This document shows positions 1-4,814 of a DNA stretch of 6,199 nt, one piece after another. Made by a program: the position numbers and the translations under genes. Source of the DNA: an uncultured Clostridia bacterium (GTDB lineage Bacteria; Bacillota; Clostridia; Oscillospirales; Acutalibacteraceae); contig CAMJYF010000123.1 in NCBI GenBank assembly GCA_946409885.1, forward strand, positions 1 through 6,199. The letters run 5' to 3'. The stretch's first letter is position 1. Every line of letters begins with the position of its first letter. The notes beneath the pieces were generated by a model. It searched no databases, was not told the DNA's origin, and saw only the letters and a program-made list of their open reading frames with translations.

Positions 1-810
1 GATCACGTCCACATGCTTTGCCATCTCCTGATAGTTGACCCCGGGGTAGAGGCACATCATATTGGTGGTGACGGGGATCTCCGGCGTCAGCTCCCGCAGC
101 GGCGCGGTCTCGTTATCCAGAAAGGAGATATGCTGCGCCGTCACAAAGCGGTTCCAGTCCAGCGTCAGGGCGGGCACGTGGTTCTCGCCGCGTCCCTTGG
201 GGGAGGATATCTGTGAAAAATCCGTGAACCGATGGGACCAGAAGCCGTGCCACCAGTAGTGGTTCAGTTCGTTGATATCGTTGTGATAGGTCTCCCGCAG
301 CCAATCGCGGAAGGCCCGCTGGCACAGCTCGCAGTGGCAGGCGCCGCTGTATTCGTTGGAAACGTGCCACATGGCCAGCGCCGGGTGATCCCGGAAGCGC
401 TCCGCCAGCGCCCGGTTGATCGCCCGTACCTTTTCCCGGTAGACGGGGGAGGTGAGGCAGTGGTTGTGCCGCACGCCGTATTCGTTGCGGATGCCGCTCT
501 CCTCCACCCGCAGCACCTCCGGGTATCGCTGCGCCAGCCACGGGGGCCGCGCGCCGGAGGGGGTGGCCAGGATCGCGGCAATCCCGCCCGCGTGCAGTTT
601 GTCCAGCACGGTTTCCAGCCAGCCGAAGTCATAGCGGCCCTCTTCCGGTTCCAGCAGCGACCAGGAAAAGATGCCCACCGTGGCGGAATTGACGTGGGCC
701 AGCTTCATCAGCCGCACGTCCTCGTCCCAGATTTCGGGCGTATCGATCCACTGGTCCGGGTTGTAGTCGCCGCCGTGGATCAGCCAGGGGAACGGATAGG
801 AACGCCGCAT
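1..810 (-). CDS. GH42 beta-galactosidase, N-terminal 270 residues (gene runs off the left edge)
   Basis: Hydrolyses terminal beta-D-galactosides; GH42 enzymes usually act in the cytoplasm on imported galacto-oligosaccharides. The reading frame is open from the ATG at 810 to base 1, giving 270 of the roughly 650-700 residues usual for the family. The N-terminus has the family's GGDYNPDQW motif (residues 13-21), the start of the TIM barrel. The acid/base glutamate is E153 in WHVSNEY (148-154). Four cysteines match the zinc site known in Thermus A4 beta-galactosidase: C118 in RHNHC, then C158, C160 and C163 in the CxCxxC just after the acid/base. VTTNMM (247-252) is also typical. The catalytic nucleophile and the trimerisation and C-terminal domains lie outside the window. 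AGGAGG stands 7 nt before the ATG. No signal peptide is seen. No clear promoter lies in the 200 bp upstream, so it may depend on read-through from the sirtuin operon. The family call is very secure; the exact substrate is not. Confidence 0.95.
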   Translation of the reverse strand, partial: MRRSYPFPWLIHGGDYNPDQWIDTPEIWDEDVRLMKLAHVNSATVGIFSWSLLEPEEGRYDFGWLETVLDKLHAGGIAAILATPSGARPPWLAQRYPEVLRVEESGIRNEYGVRHNHCLTSPVYREKVRAINRALAERFRDHPALAMWHVSNEYSGACHCELCQRAFRDWLRETYHNDINELNHYWWHGFWSHRFTDFSQISSPKGRGENHVPALTLDWNRFVTAQHISFLDNETAPLRELTPEIPVTTNMMCLYPGVNYQEMAKHVDVI

Positions 811-823
811 AAAAAAACCTCCT
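811..823 (-). promoter_or_regulatory. Ribosome binding site of the GH42 gene with a T7 spacer
   Basis: On the minus strand a perfect AGGAGG (818-823) is separated from the ATG at 810 by seven consecutive T (811-817). The site fixes the start codon. The homopolymeric spacer is unusual and could change length by slippage, which would alter translation efficiency; that consequence is inference. Confidence 0.85.
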
Positions 824-833
824 GTGGTAACCC

Positions 834-990
834 TGTAGGGGCGGGCACTGACCGCCCGTAACCGTGATCATCCTAACTACTTTCTATTTGAGGGAGTTTG
901 ACGGGCGGGCTCTGACCGCCCGTAACCGTAATCATCCTAACTACTTTCTGTTTGAGGGAGTTTAACGGGCGGTCAGTGCCCGCCCCTGCA
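834..990. repeat. Intergenic three-hairpin repeat element (REP/BIME- or MITE-like)
   Basis: The element fills most of the gap between the sirtuin and GH42 genes. Two direct copies of a 58-bp core (851-908 and 915-972, period 64 bp) differ at three positions (866/930, 886/950, 900/964). The outer ends form an inverted repeat: 837-859 is the exact reverse complement of 965-987 (23 bp), extending to 26 bp (834-859 and 965-990) with one mismatch. Locally the DNA can fold into three GC-rich hairpins: GGGCGG/CCGCCC at about 839-857, ACGGGCGG/CCGCCCGT at 901-923, and GGGCGG/CCGCCC at 967-985, separated by two spacers of about 42 nt. No coding capacity is apparent. It may be a non-autonomous mobile repeat, and as RNA it could attenuate transcription or protect the upstream message; both roles are inferred. 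Confidence 0.85.
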
Positions 991-1014
991 TCCCTGCCTA
1001 TCCTGCTTTTTCCG

Positions 1015-1737
1015 TCATACGACGATCTGCCCCAGCACCTCGCCCACCTTTTCGTGCAGCGCAAGGGTGGCCATGTCGTCGTAAGGGGTGGCGTCCCGGT
1101 TGATCAGCACCAGATGCTTTCCCCGGAAATAGTTGAGAAAGCTCGCCGCCGGGTAGACGGTCAGGGAGGTGCCCGCCACGATCAGCGCGTCCGCCGCGGC
1201 AATGGCCTTCACCGCGCCGCGGGTGCAGGCCTCGTCCAGCGGCTCCTCGTACAGCACCACGTCCGGCTTGATCACGCCGCCGCAGTCGCAGGTGGGCACG
1301 CCCTTGCTTTTCCGTATCTGTTCCGCGGTGTAAAATTTGCGGCAGTTCCGGCAGTAGTTGCGGTGGACGCTGCCGTGCAGCTCAAACACATTTTTGCTGC
1401 CGGCCAGCGTATGCAGGCCGTCGATATTCTGGGTGACCACCGCCTTCAGCCGGCCGGCCCGTTCCAGCTCCGCCAGTTTCCGGTGGGCGGCGTTGGGCTT
1501 CGCGTCAAGGAACAGCATTTTCTCCCGGTAAAAATCAAAGAATTCTTTGGTATGCGATTCAAAAAAGCTGTGGGACAAAATCGTTTCGGGCGGGTAGTCG
1601 TACTTCTGATGGTACAGCCCGTCCACGGAGCGGAAATCCGGAATGCCGCTCTCCGTGCTGACGCCCGCGCCGCCGAAAAAGACGATATTGTCGGCGCCGT
1701 CGATAACAGCCTGCAGCGCCGCTATGCTGCCGTTCAT
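1015..1737 (-). CDS. Sir2-family NAD-dependent protein deacylase (sirtuin), 240 aa
   Basis: Removes acetyl or related acyl groups from protein lysines using NAD+, releasing nicotinamide and O-acyl-ADP-ribose; cytoplasmic. All hallmark motifs are present: the NAD-binding [15 protein letters not shown] near residues 23-37, TQNIDGLH (102-109), the catalytic H121 in ELHGS, the structural zinc cysteines C129, C132, C150 and C152, and GTSLTVYPA (189-197). The length matches stand-alone bacterial sirtuins of the Sir2Tm/CobB type. The usual FGE after the zinc module reads YEE here. The SIRT5-like Tyr/Arg pair for negatively charged acyl groups is not evident after FRS, so deacetylation is the likelier activity. 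The ATG at 1737 overlaps the upstream stop as ATGA and has GGAGG about 10 nt upstream, so it is preferred over a GTG at 1758. It forms a coupled pair with the VanY-like gene. The symbol cobB would be plausible but is not asserted. Confidence 0.95.
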   Translation of the reverse strand: MNGSIAALQAVIDGADNIVFFGGAGVSTESGIPDFRSVDGLYHQKYDYPPETILSHSFFESHTKEFFDFYREKMLFLDAKPNAAHRKLAELERAGRLKAVVTQNIDGLHTLAGSKNVFELHGSVHRNYCRNCRKFYTAEQIRKSKGVPTCDCGGVIKPDVVLYEEPLDEACTRGAVKAIAAADALIVAGTSLTVYPAASFLNYFRGKHLVLINRDATPYDDMATLALHEKVGEVLGQIVV

Positions 1738-2546
1738 CTCACGTATTCCTCCAGGCACAGCCCGTTCTCTTTCATCTGTGTGGCCGCCTCCACGCCCACG
1801 TAGCGCCAGTACCAGGGGCGGGCCGCCACTTCGGTGACCTGTTTCTTTTCCGCGGTGTACCGCTCAATAAAGCCGTATTCCGCCGCGTGCGCCCGCAGCC
1901 ATTCATAGGTGGGCTGCTGGTTGAAGGAATCCAGCTGCATGCCCACGGAAACGGAAAGCCCGGCGTTGTCCTCGCTGCAGCCCGCGGGAAGGATCACCTC
2001 CGCCGCCAGCTGCTTTGCCGCGGCCTCCGTTACGCCCTGCGAGGTGAACTCCTCCACCTTTTTGTTGTACAGCGTCTCCTGCAGGTCCCAACTGACGTAG
2101 CCGGAAACGGGCGTCAGCTCAAGGCCGTCCGCCCTGGCCGCGTCGTACATCTGCTGGAACGCGTCCGCCACCCGCTCGTCCACCTGGATGGTGCTGCCTT
2201 CCACGGCGGCGGCCAGCCGCGGCTCATAGCCCTTTTCCAGCCGGTTGTGCCGGTTCAGCAGCACCAGCGACCAGCTGTCGTCCTTGGGCATTTCCACCAC
2301 GTTCACTTCCACCGCGCCGGGCAGCGCCGAGGTGGCCGTGGCGGCCGCCGCCGAAGACGTTGCCGCCTCCGTCGTGGGGGTCGTGGCTGCCTCCGTGGTG
2401 TTCTGCGCGGAGGTCGTCTCCGGCGCGGCGCCGTTGAGGTAGGGCGCCAGCTTGTCCCAGTATTTCAGGCTGAGGGTATACGAAGCGAAAAACGCCGCCG
2501 CCAGTATGATCAGTGAGACCAGAACAAAAATGATCTTTTTTGACAT
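1734..2546 (-). CDS. Membrane-anchored VanY/M15-like protein with a degenerate active site (probable pseudoenzyme), 270 aa
   Basis: VanY-type M15B enzymes are zinc D,D-carboxypeptidases that trim the terminal D-Ala of peptidoglycan stems. Residues 5-25 form one N-terminal membrane segment, placing the domain outside the cell. An Ala/Thr/Ser-rich linker (about 40-75) leads into a domain with family landmarks: LLNRHNRL (96-103), AFQQMYDAARADG (129-141), SGY at 148-150, EYGFIERY (223-230), PWYWRYVG (244-251) and a C-terminal LEEY. Key residues are changed: the family SGYRS is SGYVS (148-152); SEHxxGLAVD is SEDNAGLSVS (191-200), losing zinc ligands His and Asp; and EPWH is RPWY (243-246), losing the catalytic Glu and the last zinc His. 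A role in binding peptidoglycan or in regulation is inferred. The ATG at 2546 has GGGAGG 8 nt upstream and is preferred over the ATG at 2582, which lies at the predicted transcription start. Its stop overlaps the sirtuin start. Confidence 0.88.
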   Translation of the reverse strand: MSKKIIFVLVSLIILAAAFFASYTLSLKYWDKLAPYLNGAAPETTSAQNTTEAATTPTTEAATSSAAAATATSALPGAVEVNVVEMPKDDSWSLVLLNRHNRLEKGYEPRLAAAVEGSTIQVDERVADAFQQMYDAARADGLELTPVSGYVSWDLQETLYNKKVEEFTSQGVTEAAAKQLAAEVILPAGCSEDNAGLSVSVGMQLDSFNQQPTYEWLRAHAAEYGFIERYTAEKKQVTEVAARPWYWRYVGVEAATQMKENGLCLEEYVR

Positions 2547-2590
2547 TGTGTTGTCCTCCCGTACAGGCTGTGATAAAAACATACCTGAAC

Positions 2591-2619
2591 ATTATATACC
2601 GGAATGCGGAATTTGTCAA
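2591..2619 (-). promoter_or_regulatory. Perfect-consensus sigma-A promoter for the VanY-like/sirtuin operon
   Basis: On the minus strand the -35 box TTGACA (2614-2619) and the -10 box TATAAT (2591-2596) both match consensus exactly, with a 17-bp spacer (2597-2613). Transcription should start near 2584, leaving a leader of about 38 nt before the ATG at 2546 that carries the GGGAGG ribosome binding site. This predicts strong housekeeping expression unless a repressor acts; no clear operator palindrome is seen. Confidence 0.9.
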
Positions 2620-2697
2620 TTCATGAAAATGGGAGGATGACGCGCGGCAGCGGCATCCGGCCGGCGAAAAAGCTGTTTCCGCCGGTGGTTCGGCGGC

Positions 2698-2729
2698 AAA
2701 AAAAAGCCTCCCGGGGAAGGGAGGCTTTG
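2698..2729 (-). terminator. Intrinsic terminator of the 313-aa lipoprotein gene
   Basis: Read on the minus strand, AAAGCCTCCC (2729-2720) pairs with GGGAGGCTTT (2713-2704) as a perfect 10-bp stem around a 6-nt loop. It continues into an uninterrupted T tract ending at 2698. It begins 20 nt after the stop codon at 2750 and separates this transcript from the next promoter. Confidence 0.95.
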
Positions 2730-2749
2730 CGGTTGCGTTTTCGCGGTTA

Positions 2750-3691
2750 TCAATACTGGAAATCCCACAGCTTCATGTAGTTGTCCAGCGTGCCGCTCTT
2801 GTTCTTCAGGGTGGCGATCAGGATCTTCGCGGAACCGATAGCGATGTCCACGTGGGCGGTCTGGTCCAGGGTGACGAATTTGCCGTCGGGGGTAATCTCC
2901 GCCTCGATCTTGTAGCCCTTGTAAACCACGTGCACGTCGTTGAAGTCGCTGACGATCTTGACGTTGGTGGTAACTTCCTTTTCAATGTCTTCCCACAGCA
3001 GCACGGAATCGGTGACTTCCTTCAGGAAGGTACCGGCCTTGGGGGTATCCTCGTCCTGCATGATGATGGTGATCTTGTAGTTGCCGTTGGCCTCGGTGCA
3101 CTCGGCGGAAGCAACCTTGCTGTAATCGGTCAGCGTAAAGCCCGGGAAGCGGTTCTTCGCGTCGTCGGAACCCTTCTCGCTGAACTGATCCTCGGCGGAT
3201 TCCTCGGTGGTCACGTAGCCGGCGACCGCCTTTTCAATGGCGGAGTCCACCATGCCGATGCCGGTGATGTTCAGGGCGCCGACCACCTGATACTCTTTCT
3301 TGTGATAGCTGGCTTCCGCGTTGTTCTTGATGCGGGCGGCCGCGTTCTTGTAGAAATCCAGCACCTCGTCCTTGGTGGAGGGCTTGCCGGTGGAGGAGGC
3401 GGCGGGCGTTTCCGCGGCGGGCGTCTCGGCGGCCGGCGTTTCGGCGGCGGGCGTCTCGGCGGCGGGTGTTTCCGCGGCGGGAGCCTGCGTGGCGGGTGTG
3501 GCGGCGGGCGTGGTGTCCGCGGTGTTGTTGGCCGGGACGGAGTTGCTGCCGATGGCGATGCCGCTCAGGTCCAGATCGTTGCCGTCCTTATCCACAAAGC
3601 GGACCAGGATCTCCTGCGTGCAGGAGCAGAACGCCAGCAGCATACCGGCGACGAGCATCAGGGAAATGACTCTGAGAATATTTTTCTTCAT
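2750..3691 (-). CDS. Putative lipoprotein with PAAET repeats, 313 aa, family not recognised
   Basis: I cannot name this family. The N-terminus (MKKN, hydrophobic residues 5-21, then FCSC) is a lipoprotein-type signal peptide; C24 is the likelier lipidated residue because a small residue precedes it, but C22 is possible. A low-complexity linker follows (about 53-105), containing five PAAET units plus PAA (71-98), probably a spacer through the cell wall. The folded part (about 108-313) starts with a helix (DEVLDFYKNAAARIK, 108-122) and continues with beta-rich stretches such as GNYKITIIM (203-211) and VHVVYKGYKIEAEITPDG (253-270), ending in DFQY. Its layout, several sequence blocks and its last four residues match the 285-aa lipoprotein upstream, so the two are paralogues. 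AAAGGGG lies 12 nt before the ATG, a rather long spacing. It has its own candidate promoter and a strong terminator, so it is probably monocistronic. Confidence 0.9.
   Translation of the reverse strand: MKKNILRVISLMLVAGMLLAFCSCTQEILVRFVDKDGNDLDLSGIAIGSNSVPANNTADTTPAATPATQAPAAETPAAETPAAETPAAETPAAETPAASSTGKPSTKDEVLDFYKNAAARIKNNAEASYHKKEYQVVGALNITGIGMVDSAIEKAVAGYVTTEESAEDQFSEKGSDDAKNRFPGFTLTDYSKVASAECTEANGNYKITIIMQDEDTPKAGTFLKEVTDSVLLWEDIEKEVTTNVKIVSDFNDVHVVYKGYKIEAEITPDGKFVTLDQTAHVDIAIGSAKILIATLKNKSGTLDNYMKLWDFQY
3398..3481 (-). repeat. 15-bp tandem repeat encoding PAAET
   Basis: Inside the 313-aa lipoprotein gene, five 15-bp units plus a partial sixth encode residues 71-98 as PAAET repeated five times and then PAA. 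Units differ mostly at synonymous positions (GAA/GAG and ACG/ACA-type changes). The array is in frame and a gain or loss of units would keep the reading frame, so the linker length could vary between strains. Confidence 0.92.
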
Positions 3692-3757
3692 TGGGAAAAC
3701 AAACCCCTTTCATGGTTTCCTGTAATGTTGCTGCACAGTCAATGCAATACACATAAT

Positions 3758-3786
3758 AATTTACAACATCTTGGGTGGATTGTCAA
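3758..3786 (-). promoter_or_regulatory. Candidate sigma-A promoter of the 313-aa lipoprotein gene
   Basis: On the minus strand TTGACA (3781-3786) matches consensus exactly and stands 17 bp from TAAATT (3758-3763), which matches TATAAT at four of six positions. The start would fall near 3751, about 60 nt before the ATG at 3691. It lies just beyond the stop of the upstream lipoprotein gene. The remaining intergenic DNA (3692-3830) is AT-richer than the genes; no convincing terminator was found in it. Confidence 0.6.
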
Positions 3787-3830
3787 GTGCGTTTATAAAA
3801 AAATCACCGGCCGGAAAGAAAATCCATGGG

Positions 3831-4688
3831 TCAGTATTGAAAATCCGTGTACTCCGTGGTGCTGGCCAGCACCACCTCCACGTCGGTGCTGATGATGCGG
3901 ATCTTCGCGTTCTTCAGCTTCATGGTGCCCTGCACAAAGGTCTCGTAGGCGGTCACGCTGCCGGCTTCATCCACCGTGGCTTTGGCGTAGCAGCCGTCGA
4001 ACACCACCTCAATGTCCTCCCGGGCCACCTCCGCGTTCACCTTGGGCGCGTAGGTGTTCACCACGTCGTCCACGGTGATGAACTCAAAGATGCGGGAGCA
4101 GATACTGCCGACGGCATCCGGGTTGGTCTCTCCCTTTACATGTACGGTGATCACGTAGCCGCCGCCCGAGGGCTGCACGTCGATCCCCTCAATGTCCTCC
4201 ACGGTCAGTTGGGAAACGTAGGGCACGTTGTAGGGGGACATGACCGCGTCGCCGGATTCCCCCTTCTGCACGGTGGTGACGGCGGCGTCCTCGGAAAGCA
4301 GCGCCTCCTTCACCAGCCCCACCACGGAATTGGCCAGGGTGTTGGAAAGGACGATATCCTTGGTGGCGGTGGTTTTGGACTTGGTAAAGCCCGCTCTGGA
4401 GGCCTTGATCCGGTTCACCGCGATGTTGAAATAGCTGAGCTGCTCTTCCGCGCTCATGGAAAGCAGTGCCGCGTTGCCCGTAACGGCCCCCTCGCCGGAG
4501 GGGGCGGCGGTTTCCGCGCTGTCGTCCCGCGGCGCGGCGTCGGCGGCGGGCGCGTCCGTGGCGGCGGGCTCCTCCCCCGGGGGGATCTGGATATCCACGG
4601 TAAAGCAGCCGGTCAGCAGCAGCATCAGCAGCGCGGTCAGCAAGGCGGCGCTTTTCTTCAGAATCATCCTACGCATCTTCTTTTTCAT
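3831..4688 (-). CDS. Putative lipoprotein, 285 aa, paralogue of the neighbouring lipoprotein
   Basis: Family not recognised. A basic start (MKKKMRRMILKK) and a hydrophobic stretch (13-26) end in a classic lipobox LTGC with C28 as the lipidated residue, so it should be anchored outside the membrane. A short Ala/Pro/Asp-rich linker (about 38-75) replaces the longer PAAET linker of its paralogue. The folded part matches that paralogue in several blocks: a helix with YFNIAVNRIK (86-95), GGYVITVHVKG (176-186), the region IEVVFDGCYAKATVDEAGSV (226-245), LKNAKIRI (258-265) and the C-terminal DFQY (282-285). No catalytic motif is evident. No Shine-Dalgarno sequence precedes the ATG at 4688; starts at 4676 or 4667 would also leave a complete signal peptide, so the N-terminus is uncertain by up to seven residues. 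It is divergent from the dockerin-like gene and followed in the same direction by its paralogue. Confidence 0.88.
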   Translation of the reverse strand: MKKKMRRMILKKSAALLTALLMLLLTGCFTVDIQIPPGEEPAATDAPAADAAPRDDSAETAAPSGEGAVTGNAALLSMSAEEQLSYFNIAVNRIKASRAGFTKSKTTATKDIVLSNTLANSVVGLVKEALLSEDAAVTTVQKGESGDAVMSPYNVPYVSQLTVEDIEGIDVQPSGGGYVITVHVKGETNPDAVGSICSRIFEFITVDDVVNTYAPKVNAEVAREDIEVVFDGCYAKATVDEAGSVTAYETFVQGTMKLKNAKIRIISTDVEVVLASTTEYTDFQY

Positions 4689-4704
4689 CTTATTTTCAAC
4701 AAAT

Positions 4705-4733
4705 ACTGTATACTATCCTGTGGGTTTTGTCAA
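4705..4733 (-). promoter_or_regulatory. Candidate promoter of the 285-aa lipoprotein gene
   Basis: On the minus strand TTGACA (4728-4733) is a perfect -35 box, 17 bp from TACAGT (4705-4710), a four-of-six -10 match. The predicted start near 4698 would leave a leader of only about 10 nt before the ATG at 4688, which also lacks a clear ribosome binding site. TATACA two bases closer to the -35 box is an alternative -10 with poor spacing. Confidence 0.55.
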
Positions 4734-4751
4734 TAAGTGTTTTCCCTTCTC

Positions 4752-4780
4752 TTGACTATCCCCCGCAAAAAAGCTATAAT
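4752..4780 (+). promoter_or_regulatory. Sigma-A promoter of the secreted Flg_new/dockerin-like gene
   Basis: TTGACT (4752-4757, five of six) and a perfect TATAAT (4775-4780) are separated by exactly 17 bp. Transcription should start near 4787. This rules out in-frame ATGs at 4737 and 4779 as starts and supports the ATG at 4815. The -35 box lies only 18 bp from the -35 box of the divergent lipoprotein promoter. Confidence 0.85.
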
Positions 4781-4814
4781 GAAAACACAAACCATGAGAA
4801 AGGAGACGGCGGCG

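Noticed and set aside
952..1803. A 283-codon plus-strand open frame opposite the sirtuin
   Set aside because: It is antisense to a gene with all sirtuin motifs, begins inside the hairpin repeat and resembles no family.
1015..2546. The sirtuin pair as an anti-phage defence system of the Sir2 type
   Set aside because: The sirtuin has the zinc cysteines, catalytic His and length of a stand-alone deacylase, with no effector, STALD, TIR, Argonaute or nuclease partner; the neighbour is a VanY-like surface protein.
1734..2582. Upstream ATG at 2582 as the start of the VanY-like gene
   Set aside because: It sits at or just after the predicted transcription start and adds 12 residues before an otherwise normal membrane anchor; the ATG at 2546 has GGGAGG at ideal spacing.
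2661..2685. A second GC hairpin (CCGGCG/CGCCGG) beyond the strong terminator
   Set aside because: The stem is six pairs with a long loop and no T run, and lies after an already strong terminator; it may be chance in GC-rich DNA.
3785..3830. A possible terminator after the 285-aa lipoprotein gene (CCGGCCGG followed by T7 on the minus strand)
   Set aside because: CCGGCCGG is self-complementary without room for a loop, and no other stem of useful length precedes the T run, so I do not claim a terminator; read-through to the paralogue remains possible.
2852..3892. A 346-codon plus-strand open frame across the 313-aa lipoprotein gene and the gap beyond it
   Set aside because: Its Gly/Arg-rich composition is the antisense of the PAAET repeats, it crosses an intergenic region and promoter, and the minus-strand gene explains the sequence.
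3771..4736. A 321-codon plus-strand open frame opposite the 285-aa lipoprotein
   Set aside because: His/Gly/Val-rich antisense translation with no start signal; it ends inside the divergent promoter region.
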